DNA from: Bartonella sp. AR 15-3
Lineage (GTDB): Bacteria > Pseudomonadota > Alphaproteobacteria > Rhizobiales > Rhizobiaceae
Reading direction: 5' to 3'
Assembly: GCF_002022445.1 (NCBI RefSeq)
Contig: NZ_MUYE01000001.1
Span: 744,001-808,000 of the forward strand
DNA length: 64,000 bases
The position numbers and the translations under genes are program-made. Under the pieces are notes generated by a model. It did not search any database. It saw only the letters and a program-made list of their open reading frames with translations, and was not told the origin of the DNA. How positions within the stretch are numbered: position 1 is the stretch's first letter; each line of letters starts with the position of its first letter. This document shows, one piece after another, positions 1-10,799 of this stretch.

Positions 1-1
1 A

Positions 2-1015
2 AAAGATGGTATATCTTTGAAAACACATTTACGTGCAGATCTTATTGAATTATCTGAAAAACGCTGGAAATCTCCTTATATTACAATTCACCGAGCTGAT
101 TTACAGAACGTTTTATACAATGCTGTTATTAAAAATCCTCTTATCAAATACAAAATGGGAGAAAAGGTCGTATCATCTATTCAATCTACAACTGATACTA
201 TTAAAATAAAAACAATCACAATAGAAGAAAAAACTGGAATACAACGATATCAATTTTATTCAACGCCACTTCTTATTGGATGTGACGGTGTTTGGTCAAC
301 ATTACGACAATCTCCCCCTTTTCATGAAAAAGCCAGTTTCAGTAACTTTATCGCGTGGCGAGCAACAAAATCATTTGAAAGTCTCTCTCCAAAATTTTGT
401 TCTTTATTACAAAATATAAAAACAATTACTGGTTGGATGGGACCTAAAAATCACCTTGTCGCCTATCCCATTCAATCAATAAAAACATTCAATTTTGTAG
501 CCATCACTCATGGAGAAAATTCAGGGAGAGGATGGAAAAAAACAGGAAATAAAGAGAAACTTAAATCTCTTTTTAATGATTGGAATCCAGAAATTCTTCA
601 AGTTTTTAATCACATTGATGAGTGGAGCTATTGGCCACTATTTCAAATGAAGCATAATCGCTTTTTGGGTTTACAACGGCAAGTTTTTGTGGGGGATTCT
701 GCGCATGCATTTTTACCCTTTGCAGCACAAGGCGCTTCTATGGCATTAGAGGATGCCGCCACATTAGCAGAAGTACTCTCTCTGAATGATCTCTCACTCG
801 CTGAAGCCACTACATTTTATGAAAAAATACGCAAACCGCGCGTTAAAGCTGTAAAAAAACGCGGAGATTTTAATAGATTTGTCTACCACGCAACTGGACC
901 TATAGCAATTGCTCGTAATTTCTATATGAAAATTCATACAGCAGAAAATATTATGTCCCGTCTTGATTGGCTATATACTTATGATGCAATGAATCAAACA
1001 AAGAATAATATTTAA
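2..1015 (+). CDS. FAD-dependent aromatic monooxygenase, 5' end outside window
   Basis: The reading frame is already open at base 2, so the N-terminal FAD-binding Rossmann segment lies outside the window and the TTG at 17 is not the true start. The visible 337 codons carry the second flavin-binding signature of class A flavoprotein monooxygenases: GCDGVWS near the front, then GDSAHAFLPFAAQGASMALEDA around residues 233-254. This resembles salicylate or 3-hydroxybenzoate hydroxylases and UbiH-type enzymes. Family knowledge: such enzymes hydroxylate an aromatic ring using NAD(P)H, FAD and O2. The substrate cannot be told from sequence. A 238-base AT-rich gap separates its stop from the convergent dnaE. 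No clear terminator is visible. Confidence 0.8.
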   Translation, partial: KDGISLKTHLRADLIELSEKRWKSPYITIHRADLQNVLYNAVIKNPLIKYKMGEKVVSSIQSTTDTIKIKTITIEEKTGIQRYQFYSTPLLIGCDGVWSTLRQSPPFHEKASFSNFIAWRATKSFESLSPKFCSLLQNIKTITGWMGPKNHLVAYPIQSIKTFNFVAITHGENSGRGWKKTGNKEKLKSLFNDWNPEILQVFNHIDEWSYWPLFQMKHNRFLGLQRQVFVGDSAHAFLPFAAQGASMALEDAATLAEVLSLNDLSLAEATTFYEKIRKPRVKAVKKRGDFNRFVYHATGPIAIARNFYMKIHTAENIMSRLDWLYTYDAMNQTKNNI

Positions 1016-1253
1016 AAAGATGTAGTAAAAAGTTTATAAAAGTTACAGCTAGATCACTTTAAGCTAAAAAAGTTGTAATTTATTTTCATAGTAAATTTAA
1101 AAAGCTTTTGAAAACAATGACAAAATTTGTAGAAAAAATAGAGTGTTTATTTTGCAAATATAAATTTTTAAATACTAGTCTATTTTAATATTTTAAACTA
1201 ATCAAAAATGTAATTTTCGAAATAGCAAATGAACAATTGTTATACTCTTTGAT

Positions 1254-4200
1254 TTAGCTTAATTCAACATCGATAACACCAGGAAGCGCTTTCATAGCAT
1301 TTACGACACGTGTATCCACTTTATATCTTTTTGGTAGAGCTATCTCAACTTCTCGAAATTCATCCTCCTGAATTAGAACAATCGCTATTTCTCCATTGCC
1401 TTTAGAATCTAAATTTTGCTCAATTTGAGAAAGCATATCTGTTGTTTTTATAAAGAGACGCATCATTTTATGATACTGAAATGCATCTTCATCTAAAGAT
1501 TGAACTGTCTCAATACGCAAATTAATTCCTTCAGAACGATCCTCTGCAATGACTGTAATAATAAATGACTTTCCAGGCTCCAGCATATCTCCATACACAG
1601 AAAGTCCTTCAGAAAATATAACCGCTTCATACTGCCCACTCGTATCAGAAAACTGAATAATACCCATTTTCTTCCCAGACCTTATTTTACGAATTTGTTT
1701 TGCTACAACTGTTCCAGCAAGCCGGGCAGCAGTTGCTCCTCCTTTAATTGAGGTAGCAAAATCGCTCCAAGTCTGAACACGTTTTTTAATAAGAACATCT
1801 TGATACTCACTCAAAGGATGAGCAGAAAAATAAAAACCTATTGTCTGAAATTCATGATATAGCTTTTCAGCTGAAGACCAAGGCGATACTTGAGATAAAA
1901 TTAAAGGCTCTTTTAATCCGCCTATCATCCCAAATATATCGATTTGACCACTAGAATTATTATCAAGAATACGCAGGGCACGTGCATTAAGAGTTGCAAG
2001 GCTTGCCAATAGAACTTCACGTGCAATATTAAAACAATCAAAAGCACCAGCATAAATCAAACTTTCCATAGCACGCTTATTCACAATACGAGGATCAATA
2101 CGTTCACAAAAATCTTCTAAATCCCTAAAAGGTTTATCCCCACGACGAGCTACAATATGATCAACGACCATATCTCCCACACCTTTAACAGCAGAAAGTG
2201 AATAATAAATACAATTCTCACCAACTTCAAAAATGCGGTGTGATGTTTGCACACAAGGCGCAATAACTTCAATTCCCAGCCTTAATGCCTCACGTCGAAA
2301 ATCATTTAGCTTATCCGTATTTGTCATATCATATGTCATAGATGCAGCCAAAAACTCTACGGGATGGTGTGCTTTCATATAAGCTGTCTGATAAGAAACA
2401 ATCGCATAAGCAGTAGCGTGAGATTTATTAAAACCGTAATCTGCAAATTTTGCTAAAAGATCAAAGATTACATTAGCTTGGTCTTTATCAATGCCACCAT
2501 CAACAGCTCCACTTACAAAACGCGTACGTTGTTCTTGCATTTCCTTATGGATTTTTTTACCCATAGCTCTACGCAATAAATCTGCTTCTCCAAGTGAATA
2601 ACCAGCAAGCTCCTGAGCAATCTGCATTACCTGTTCTTGATAAACAATAACACCTTGGGTTTCTTTAACCAAATGATCTATTTTAGGATGAATAGAAGTG
2701 ATTTCTTCTTCTTTATGCTTACGTATATTATATGTTGCGATATTTTCCATTGGGCCAGGACGATAAAGCGCTACAAGTGCAATAATATCCTCAATGCAAT
2801 CTGGTTTCATCCCAATAAGTGCTTTACGCATACCAGCACTTTCAACTTGAAACACGCCAACTGTCTCACCACGTGACATCATAGCATAAGTTACTTCATC
2901 ATTAAGGGGAATACATGATAGATTTATCTTTATACCTTTTCGTGCAACAAAATCCACAGCCATCTTCAAAACAGTGAGTGTTTTTAAACCTAAAAAATCA
3001 AATTTTACCAACCCAGATTGTTCAACATACTTCATATTAAATTGAGTTACAGGCATATCAGAGCGCGGATCACGATACATTGGCACAAGCTCTGATAATG
3101 GACGATCACCAATAACAATCCCTGCAGCATGAGTGGAAGCATGACGATAAAGTCCTTCTAGCTGAAGCGCTATATCCAACATTCGCCCAATAACAGGATC
3201 TTTTTTCTTTTCTTCTTCAAATTTCGGCTCATCGATAATAGCCTTTGCTAACTCAACATTACTGCCAGGAGTAGCAGGAACCAATTTTGTCAGATAGTCT
3301 ACCTGACGATAAGGTACTTCTAGAACACGACCAACATCACGTAACACTGCACGCGCTTGCAATTTACCAAATGTAATAATTTGTGCTACTTGATTACAGC
3401 CATATTTTTCCTGGACATAACGAATAACCTCTTCACGCCGTTCTTGACAAAAATCGATATCAAAATCTGGCATAGAAATACGATCTGGATTAAGGAAACG
3501 TTCAAATAAGAGAGAAAAACGCAACGGATCAACATCGGTAATAGTCAATGCGTAAGCAACAAGTGAGCCAGCACCAGAACCACGTCCCGGCCCAACAGGA
3601 ATATCGTGAGCTTTTGCCCATTTGATAAAATCCGAAACAATAAGAAAATAGCCAGAAAATTGCATCCGTGTAATAATTGAAATTTCATAATTAAGCCGCT
3701 GCTCATAATCTGCAATTGTATAGCCTTCGGCTAAACCAATTGTCTCAAGACGCATTTTTAAACCTGATTCAGCTTGATCTAATAATTCTTTCGCTTCTGC
3801 TTCTAAAACAGAAGACAAATCTGCAGAGCTCTCTATAAAACGGGGCAAAATTGGTTTTCTAATTGGTGCATAAGCATGACATCGCAAAGCAATTTCAACG
3901 CTATTTTCTAAAGCTTCTGGAAGATCAGAAAACAATGAAACCATTTCATCTTGCGATTTTAAATAATGCTCAGGTGTCACACGCTTACGATCTGGATTAG
4001 AAACAACTTGCCCTTCTGCAACTGCCATGAGTGCATCATGAGCTTCATATCCTTCTTTATTGAGAAAAAAAGCCTCATTAGTAGCAACAAGAGGAAGCTC
4101 GTATGTGTAAGCCAATTCAACGAGTGCAGCTTCCACTTTCTGATCATAAGAGCTATACCGTTGTAATTCAACATAAAGACGATCACTAAAAATTTTTTTC

Positions 4201-4748
4201 AAATAAGTTAAACGCTTAACAGCCCGTTCTTTTCTATCTTCAGCTAAAGCCAAATTAATCGGACCACTCGGACCACCAGTTAAAGCGATAATTCCTTTAT
4301 GATGCGTCAAGAGCCAATCAGCTTTAATATGGGGACAATCAACATCGCTCTTATCAAGATAAGCCCGACTCACAAGTTGAACCAAATTTGCATAACCTAT
4401 TTCACTAGCAGCAAACAATATGATGGAAGAAAAATCAGAAGAATGACGTAACTTAGCCAAAGACGAATTGCAATTTTCATCACCAAAATCAATGGCAAGC
4501 TGACAACCAATAATGGGTTGAATACCATCAATAAAACAGGACTGTGAAAATTCTAATGCACCAAATAAATTATTTGTATCTGTAATAGCTATTGCCGGCA
4601 TATTATCAGAAATTGCATGCTGAGTGATTTGTTTTATTTTTAAAGCACCTTCAAGAAGTGAATAAGCAGAATGCACTCTCAAGTGAATAAAGCGAGGGAA
4701 GGAATTTTTATTATTTAGTGTTTTTCTTTTTTTTCCTGACATTTGCAC
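1254..4748 (-). CDS. dnaE: DNA polymerase III subunit alpha
   Basis: This 1164-residue protein is full length for an alphaproteobacterial DnaE1, the replicative polymerase of the holoenzyme. The N-terminus has a PHP domain beginning HLRVHSAYSLLEGALK. The polymerase core follows, with GPGRGSGAGS near residue 385, the catalytic acidic motif PDFDIDF near residue 425, and the palm/fingers motifs ALYRPGPMENI and VIVYQEQVMQIA around 660-710. C-terminal helix-hairpin-helix and OB-fold regions follow. The ATG at 4748 and a second ATG two codons later (4742) are both possible starts. It is divergent from recG and convergent with the monooxygenase, so it is probably transcribed alone. Confidence 0.97.
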   Translation of the reverse strand: MQMSGKKRKTLNNKNSFPRFIHLRVHSAYSLLEGALKIKQITQHAISDNMPAIAITDTNNLFGALEFSQSCFIDGIQPIIGCQLAIDFGDENCNSSLAKLRHSSDFSSIILFAASEIGYANLVQLVSRAYLDKSDVDCPHIKADWLLTHHKGIIALTGGPSGPINLALAEDRKERAVKRLTYLKKIFSDRLYVELQRYSSYDQKVEAALVELAYTYELPLVATNEAFFLNKEGYEAHDALMAVAEGQVVSNPDRKRVTPEHYLKSQDEMVSLFSDLPEALENSVEIALRCHAYAPIRKPILPRFIESSADLSSVLEAEAKELLDQAESGLKMRLETIGLAEGYTIADYEQRLNYEISIITRMQFSGYFLIVSDFIKWAKAHDIPVGPGRGSGAGSLVAYALTITDVDPLRFSLLFERFLNPDRISMPDFDIDFCQERREEVIRYVQEKYGCNQVAQIITFGKLQARAVLRDVGRVLEVPYRQVDYLTKLVPATPGSNVELAKAIIDEPKFEEEKKKDPVIGRMLDIALQLEGLYRHASTHAAGIVIGDRPLSELVPMYRDPRSDMPVTQFNMKYVEQSGLVKFDFLGLKTLTVLKMAVDFVARKGIKINLSCIPLNDEVTYAMMSRGETVGVFQVESAGMRKALIGMKPDCIEDIIALVALYRPGPMENIATYNIRKHKEEEITSIHPKIDHLVKETQGVIVYQEQVMQIAQELAGYSLGEADLLRRAMGKKIHKEMQEQRTRFVSGAVDGGIDKDQANVIFDLLAKFADYGFNKSHATAYAIVSYQTAYMKAHHPVEFLAASMTYDMTNTDKLNDFRREALRLGIEVIAPCVQTSHRIFEVGENCIYYSLSAVKGVGDMVVDHIVARRGDKPFRDLEDFCERIDPRIVNKRAMESLIYAGAFDCFNIAREVLLASLATLNARALRILDNNSSGQIDIFGMIGGLKEPLILSQVSPWSSAEKLYHEFQTIGFYFSAHPLSEYQDVLIKKRVQTWSDFATSIKGGATAARLAGTVVAKQIRKIRSGKKMGIIQFSDTSGQYEAVIFSEGLSVYGDMLEPGKSFIITVIAEDRSEGINLRIETVQSLDEDAFQYHKMMRLFIKTTDMLSQIEQNLDSKGNGEIAIVLIQEDEFREVEIALPKRYKVDTRVVNAMKALPGVIDVELS

Positions 4749-5119
4749 TATTGCCCATTAAAAATAGATGCCAAACTGCAATTTTATTCTTGTAAAGAAT
4801 GACCTTTGACTTATATCAAAGTCACAATTCTAGCACTCTAGCATATCTAAAAAACGCACTAATTTCATTGATATTCATACAATGACCCTCATAAAGACTA
4901 TAGCCATAATAAAAAACTCATATAAATATAAAATAGAATATCATATAAAATAACTAATGTTGATTACCTTTTTATCATATTCTCACTTTCTATTTAATTT
5001 CGTGATCCAAGTCTTAAGGAAACAATAATGCAACAACTTCTCATAATATTGAGTGATTTATCCTCAAAAAATTCTTTCTAAATACTAGAAAAAACGAAGA
5101 AAGAAAGCTAAATTTTTCT
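4749..5119. other. Divergent promoter region between dnaE and recG
   Basis: These 371 bases are AT-rich and hold no credible gene. They must carry the promoters for dnaE (left) and recG (right). A 6-bp inverted repeat TGACTT-ATATCA-AAGTCA lies at 4807-4824, about 60 bases upstream of dnaE. I cannot name a regulator for it. No tRNA or structured RNA is apparent. Confidence 0.4.
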
Positions 5120-7225
5120 ATGCATTCAAGCCTTCTAAATCCTCTTTTTACCCCTATTAGTACCCTCCCGGGAATCAATACAAGAATATGTTCTTTACTT
5201 GCTAAAGTTTTAAATATTAATCTTACGCAACGTGAACCTACTCTTATTGATCTTCTCCGATTGATGCCTCATTCTGTTATAGATCGCAGAAAGCAACCTG
5301 GTATTGCCTTCGCACAAGAAGGAAGCATTGTTACTCTCGAGGTCACTATCGACCAACATAAACCACCAACAAATCATAACAAATCGCCTTACCGTGTTAT
5401 TGGCCATGATCAAACGAGTACAATAAATTTGATATTTTTTCATGCCCAACGCTCTTGGTTAGAAAAACAATTACCAGAAGGAAAAAAAGTAATCATATCA
5501 GGTAAAGTAGAAAGATTTAAAGGACAGCTCTCAATGATTCATCCTGATCATATAGTTTTCCATGAGCAATTAGATCAGATGCCATTCATTGAACCGATCT
5601 ATCCTTCTACTGCAGGGCTTTCTACAAAAACACTAAGACGCGCAATGCAAAAAGCTCTTGAATATATTCCTTCCTTACCAGAATGGATAGAAGAAAGTAT
5701 AAAAAAGGAGCACAATTTTTCTTCTTTTCCTGTTTCTTTACGCCGTATTCATGCTCCTATCAACCCTGATGACCTCGCTTTAGAAAGTACGGCACGTAAA
5801 CGCCTTGCTTATGATGAATTTTTCGCTAATCAAATAGCTCTTGGTCTTGTAAGATTAAAAACTAAATTATTTTCAGGTACGTCTCGTCCACCAACAGGTT
5901 TTTATACTAAAAAACTGCTTGAAGCCCTACCCTTTCAGCTTACAAGTGGACAAATACAATCAATAAAAGATATTGCAAATGATTTAGCTTCACCTACCCC
6001 CATGTTAAGACTTCTTCAAGGTGATGTAGGAGCAGGAAAAACTATAGTGGCACTGATGGCAATAGCTCAAATCGCTGAAAATTCAGGACAATCAGCCTTA
6101 ATGGTCCCAACAGAAGTTCTTGCTAGACAACACTTTGCTACAATCACTCCCCTTGCCGAGAAAATCGGTTTACAAACAGTCTTATTAACTGGACGTGAAA
6201 AAGGGAAAGTACGTGCCAATATCCTTGATACTATTTTATCAGGAGAAGCTTCTATCATTATTGGCACTCACGCTCTAATACAGGAAAATGTTACCTATAA
6301 TAATCTTGCCTTAGCTATTATCGATGAGCAACATCGTTTTGGTGTACAGCAACGTCTTACCCTTACAGAAAAAGGCAATAAACCTGACATACTTGTTATG
6401 ACAGCGACCCCTATCCCTCGTACGTTGGTATTAACATCTTATGGTGACATGGACGTCTCACAAATTACAGACAAACCAACTGGACGGCAACCAATTAAAA
6501 CTGCAACAATTTCTTCAGAGCGGATAAATGAGCTTATAGAACGAATTGCTACTGCGTTACAAAAAAAAGAAAAAATTTATTGGATCTGTCCCCTTGTAGA
6601 AGAATCTACAAATCTTGAGCTTACTTCCATTGAAAGTCGTTTTGCTAGCTTGCAAAAACGATTTGGAAGTTGTGTCGGTATGATACATGGAAAAATGTCT
6701 ACTGATGAAAAAGAAGCAGCAATGACATCTTTTAAAAATGCAAATATATATATTTTAGTTGCAACAACAGTCATTGAAGTAGGTGTAGATATTCCTGATG
6801 CCTCAATCATTGTTATCGAACATGCCGAACATTTTGGTCTTGCACAACTCCACCAATTACGTGGACGTGTTGGACGAGGAGATAAAAAATCTTCTTGTAT
6901 TTTGCTATATAAAGCTCCGCTTACAAAAGCAGCTGAAGCACGTCTCAACATTATGCGCAATACAGAAGATGGCTTTAAAATTGCTGAAGAGGATTTGCTT
7001 CTACGAGGTGAAGGCGAACTATTAGGAACACGACAATCTGGTATGCCTGAATTTTATATAGCAAACCTTGCAGTCCATCGTGAGCTTTTATTTATAGCAA
7101 AGAAGAATGCACATTTATTTTTACAACATGATCCTAATCTTTCTTCAGAACAAGGACAAGCTATACGATTACTTCTTTATCTTTTTGGACGTGATGATGC
7201 TCTTCAGCTATTACGCGCAGGTTAA
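5120..7225 (+). CDS. recG: ATP-dependent DNA helicase RecG
   Basis: RecG reverses stalled replication forks and branch-migrates Holliday junctions. The 701-residue length is normal for the family. An N-terminal wedge/OB-fold domain (roughly 1-230) precedes the superfamily 2 helicase core. Walker A is GDVGAGKT near residue 304, the DExH-like box is IIDEQHRFG near 398, and motif III is TATPIPRT near 427. The C-terminal helicase motifs TTVIEVGVDIPDAS and QLRGRVGRG lie near 555-590. The gene stands alone between divergent dnaE and convergent glmS. Confidence 0.97.
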   Translation: MHSSLLNPLFTPISTLPGINTRICSLLAKVLNINLTQREPTLIDLLRLMPHSVIDRRKQPGIAFAQEGSIVTLEVTIDQHKPPTNHNKSPYRVIGHDQTSTINLIFFHAQRSWLEKQLPEGKKVIISGKVERFKGQLSMIHPDHIVFHEQLDQMPFIEPIYPSTAGLSTKTLRRAMQKALEYIPSLPEWIEESIKKEHNFSSFPVSLRRIHAPINPDDLALESTARKRLAYDEFFANQIALGLVRLKTKLFSGTSRPPTGFYTKKLLEALPFQLTSGQIQSIKDIANDLASPTPMLRLLQGDVGAGKTIVALMAIAQIAENSGQSALMVPTEVLARQHFATITPLAEKIGLQTVLLTGREKGKVRANILDTILSGEASIIIGTHALIQENVTYNNLALAIIDEQHRFGVQQRLTLTEKGNKPDILVMTATPIPRTLVLTSYGDMDVSQITDKPTGRQPIKTATISSERINELIERIATALQKKEKIYWICPLVEESTNLELTSIESRFASLQKRFGSCVGMIHGKMSTDEKEAAMTSFKNANIYILVATTVIEVGVDIPDASIIVIEHAEHFGLAQLHQLRGRVGRGDKKSSCILLYKAPLTKAAEARLNIMRNTEDGFKIAEEDLLLRGEGELLGTRQSGMPEFYIANLAVHRELLFIAKKNAHLFLQHDPNLSSEQGQAIRLLLYLFGRDDALQLLRAG

Positions 7226-7438
7226 TTTTTTAATAATTTTGTCAATCAAATCATTTTTTAGCCAAAACTCCAATACATTGCAATTACATCGCAATAAGCA
7301 TAAAGGAATAAATTACCCTCTGAAAAAATTTAAATTTCGATATATTTGATTTAAAGTAGTTCCGATCAAATAAAATGTTGTATATATCTATTTTAGATGT
7401 TCATTTATAATTTCTATATTTTTTAAAATAAATCATTT

Positions 7439-9259
7439 TTACTCGACAGTAACTGACTTTGCCAAATTACGTGGCTGATCAACATCTGTTCCCAACAAAA
7501 CAGCTGTATGATAAGCTATTAATTGAATAGGCAAAGCATAAATAATAGGAGCAATAAATTCTGGGACCTCCGGTAAAATAATAGTTGATAAAGAGGTAAA
7601 ATGAGTTTCCGCTACCTTCCCCCTTTTATCCGTTATCAAAATAATACGACCATTGCGCGCAGCTACCTCTTGCATATTAGAAAATATTTTTTCAAACCAT
7701 CTATCATAAGGCGCCACAACAATAACCGGTATTGTTTCATCAATCAGCGCAATCGGCCCATGTTTTAATTCACCAGCAGCATAACCTTCAGCATGAATAT
7801 ACGAAAGCTCTTTCAGTTTGAGTGCTCCCTCTAAAGCAATTGGATAAGAAGTGCCTCGTCCAAGATAGAGTACACCTTTTGCGTTTACTAAACCACGACA
7901 TAATTGTTCAATTTTTTCATCTAGCTTTAAAACTTCATTTAAAATCCGAGGTAATTCTGCTAATTGCTGAACTAATTGCTGTTCTGCTGTTTTTGAAAGA
8001 TATCCACGCTGTTTAGCCGCACTAAGTGCCATTACGGCAAGAGTAGATAATTGACAAGTAAAAGCTTTTGTTGAAGCAACACCAATTTCTGGACCTGCAA
8101 ATGTCGGTAAAACAAAATCAGCTTCTCTTGCCATCGTTGACTGCATAACATTCACAACTGTTGCTGTTTTTACACCAAGATTTCGGCAGTAGCGCAAAGA
8201 TGCTAAAGTATCAGCCGTTTCACCAGACTGGGAAACAAATACTGATAACATATCAGATGCTATCGGTGGTTCACGATAACGGAATTCAGAAGCTACATCA
8301 TTATCAATACTTAAAGCAGCAAATTTTTCGAACCAATAACGTGCAACTAAAGTCGAATAATAAGCTGTTCCACAACTAGCGAATAATATTCGATTAATCT
8401 TGCTCCAATCAATCAAACTTTCAAGGACAGTATATTGTCTCAAATCAAGATAGTGCGTCAAATTATGTGAAATAACTTCAGGCTGCTCAAACATTTCTTT
8501 ACGCATAAAATGACGGTGATGACCTTTAGAAACCAGCAAAGACCCTTCAAATAAGGTCGTAATAGGATGTTCTACTTGTTGATTATCTGTATCGTAAATT
8601 TTTATTCCTTCACGCTTGATAACTGCATAATCTCCATCTTCCAGATAGCTGATACGATTCGTAAATGGAGCTAAAGCAATAGCATCAGATCCTACAAAAA
8701 ACGCATCTTTGCCGTAGCCAATTACTAATGGTGGACCAGAGCGAACAGCAATCATAAGATTGTCTTCACCTTCAAAAATAAGAGCAAAAGCAAAAGCACC
8801 CTGAAGTCTTTTCCAACCTATATATGTTGCTTCCTGTGGAGAAAGACCGTTTTTTAATTCGCGCGTAATCAGATGAGCAATAACCTCCGTATCCGTTTCT
8901 GTTTCGAAGGTATAACCGTCCTCAACGAGTTCCTTTTGTAGTTCTACAAAATTTTCAATAATACCATTATGAACAACTGCAAGTCGCTCAGTCATAAGAG
9001 GATGAGCATTTCGCTCTACAGCAGTTCCATGTGTAGCCCAACGAGTATGACCAATCCCTAAATCACCTTTTAAAGGTCTTTTTCCTAACTTTTCCTCTAA
9101 ATGAATCAATTTACCTTCAGCTCGAACACGATGAAGACGCCCATTATGCACTGTGGCTAAACCAGATGAATCATATCCTCTATACTCAAGACGTTTCAAA
9201 CCATCAATCAAGTGGGATGCAACAGATTTATTTCCAAGAATTCCAATAATTCCACACAT
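7439..9259 (-). CDS. glmS: Glutamine--fructose-6-phosphate aminotransferase (isomerizing)
   Basis: GlmS makes glucosamine-6-phosphate from fructose-6-phosphate and glutamine, the first committed step toward UDP-GlcNAc. The 606-residue protein starts MCGIIGILG, so Cys2 becomes the N-terminal nucleophile after Met removal. The glutaminase half holds the conserved GHTRWATHG and LAVVHNGIIEN segments. Two SIS sugar-isomerase domains follow, with SQSGETADT near residue 345. The protein ends in the usual DVDQPRNLAKSVTVE tail. The next gene upstream on the same strand is glmU, so two steps of the same pathway sit together. They are 171 bases apart and may be separately transcribed. Confidence 0.98.
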   Translation of the reverse strand: MCGIIGILGNKSVASHLIDGLKRLEYRGYDSSGLATVHNGRLHRVRAEGKLIHLEEKLGKRPLKGDLGIGHTRWATHGTAVERNAHPLMTERLAVVHNGIIENFVELQKELVEDGYTFETETDTEVIAHLITRELKNGLSPQEATYIGWKRLQGAFAFALIFEGEDNLMIAVRSGPPLVIGYGKDAFFVGSDAIALAPFTNRISYLEDGDYAVIKREGIKIYDTDNQQVEHPITTLFEGSLLVSKGHHRHFMRKEMFEQPEVISHNLTHYLDLRQYTVLESLIDWSKINRILFASCGTAYYSTLVARYWFEKFAALSIDNDVASEFRYREPPIASDMLSVFVSQSGETADTLASLRYCRNLGVKTATVVNVMQSTMAREADFVLPTFAGPEIGVASTKAFTCQLSTLAVMALSAAKQRGYLSKTAEQQLVQQLAELPRILNEVLKLDEKIEQLCRGLVNAKGVLYLGRGTSYPIALEGALKLKELSYIHAEGYAAGELKHGPIALIDETIPVIVVAPYDRWFEKIFSNMQEVAARNGRIILITDKRGKVAETHFTSLSTIILPEVPEFIAPIIYALPIQLIAYHTAVLLGTDVDQPRNLAKSVTVE

Positions 9260-9430
9260 TCAAAACTCCAATTACATCCCAAATTGATAATAAATACTAT
9301 AACATAATCAAACGATTTGCATTCTAGATTTTAAACAGCCATATTAATTGATATGGTATGATCATAACTAAGAACAAGTCTCTTCATAATTCTTAGATCA
9401 CTATTAAAACTGAGAGATAAATAAAAACAA

Positions 9431-10780
9431 TTAATTCTTTTTTTTATTTGTTGATAAATGTGTACGTAATTTTTTTGCACGACCTTCTTTTATAACCTGC
9501 TGCGCGCGACCAAAAGCCATACTATCAGCGGGCACATTTCCAGTGATAACACTTCCTGAAGCGATATAGGCTCCTTCCCCTATGATCAAAGGAGAAACAA
9601 GTGCTGAGTTAGAACCAATAAAGGCATTGTCTTCAATCACAATTTTATGTTTGTTAAAACCATCATAATTACAAGTAATTGTACCAGCTCCAATATTAGT
9701 ATGCATCCCAATTTCTGCATCCCCAATATAACTCAAATGGTTAATCTTGGAGAATTCTCCTATTTTTGTTTGCTTAATTTCACAAAAGTTCCCGATCTTA
9801 ACCGACCGTTCTAACTCTGTTCCAGGCCGCAAACGTGCATAAGGTCCAATTTGCGCATTCGTACCAATAACAACACCTTCTAAATAACTAAATGCATGAA
9901 TAACTGCACCAGAGCGCACTTTTACCCCTAATCCGAAATAAACATTTGGCTCAATCACAACATCTGCTTCAACTTCTGTGTCGTAAGAAAAATAAACACT
10001 TTCTGGGTTTAATATTCGAACACCAGATAACATGAGATCGCGCGCTTTACGTTTTTGCCATAAAACATCAACTTCAAAAAGTTCAAAACAATTATTAATT
10101 CCTACAACCTTATCAAAAGACACTTCAACAACCTGAATATTTAAACCCTCACACGCTGCAATAGAAACAATATCCGTCAGATAATATTCTTCTTTCAAAT
10201 TGTTATTATTAACCTTATCTAAAAGGGAAAGAACATACTTGCCATTAATGGCCATTATTCCACCATTACAAAAAGAAATTTTTTTCTCTTCATCGCTTGC
10301 ATCTCGTTCTTCTACAATCGCAACAATCTTACCATCTTTATTGAGAAGACGACCATAACCTGTTGGATTAGAAGTATAAAAACCAGTCACGACAACATCT
10401 GCTCCTTTAGCAAGTTGTTCACGAATTTTGACCAATGTATTTTGCTCAATTAAAGGAGTGTCTCCAAAAACAATGAGAACATCATCCACTTCTTTTTGCA
10501 AAGCAAATCGCGCAGATAAAACAGCATGAGCAGTACCTAAACGCTTTTTTTGTTCAAAAATCATCGCATTTTCTACAAATGATTGCACAACTTTAGTAAC
10601 ATCTTCTGCACCAACTCCTACAACTACCGCTAATTGTGTAGAACCTAATAATTTTATTTGTCTTATCACGTGACACACAAGTGGCAATCCAGCTACTTTA
10701 TGAAGCACCTTAGGAAGAGACGATTGCATACGCGTCCCCTCACCTGCGGCAAGAACAATAGAAAGACAACTTCTAACCAT
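9431..10780 (-). CDS. glmU: Bifunctional GlcNAc-1-P uridyltransferase / GlcN-1-P acetyltransferase
   Basis: GlmU acetylates glucosamine-1-phosphate and then couples it to UTP, giving UDP-GlcNAc for peptidoglycan and lipid A. I start it at the ATG at 10780 (449 residues). The protein then begins [18 protein letters not shown], with the nucleotidyltransferase signature in its usual place, and the ORF no longer overlaps ccdA. A longer frame from 10816 would add 12 residues. The N-terminal pyrophosphorylase domain has FGDTPLI. The C-terminal half is a left-handed beta-helix of hexapeptide repeats with [18 protein letters not shown] and GTITCNYDG. The ccdA stop lies 19 bases upstream, so co-transcription with ccdA is likely. 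Confidence 0.96.
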   Translation of the reverse strand: MVRSCLSIVLAAGEGTRMQSSLPKVLHKVAGLPLVCHVIRQIKLLGSTQLAVVVGVGAEDVTKVVQSFVENAMIFEQKKRLGTAHAVLSARFALQKEVDDVLIVFGDTPLIEQNTLVKIREQLAKGADVVVTGFYTSNPTGYGRLLNKDGKIVAIVEERDASDEEKKISFCNGGIMAINGKYVLSLLDKVNNNNLKEEYYLTDIVSIAACEGLNIQVVEVSFDKVVGINNCFELFEVDVLWQKRKARDLMLSGVRILNPESVYFSYDTEVEADVVIEPNVYFGLGVKVRSGAVIHAFSYLEGVVIGTNAQIGPYARLRPGTELERSVKIGNFCEIKQTKIGEFSKINHLSYIGDAEIGMHTNIGAGTITCNYDGFNKHKIVIEDNAFIGSNSALVSPLIIGEGAYIASGSVITGNVPADSMAFGRAQQVIKEGRAKKLRTHLSTNKKKN

Positions 10781-10799
10781 AAAAGCACATATAATTAAT

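Noticed and set aside
6577..6960. 127-codon minus-strand ORF inside recG
   Set aside because: It lies wholly within the conserved helicase core and shows no coding features.
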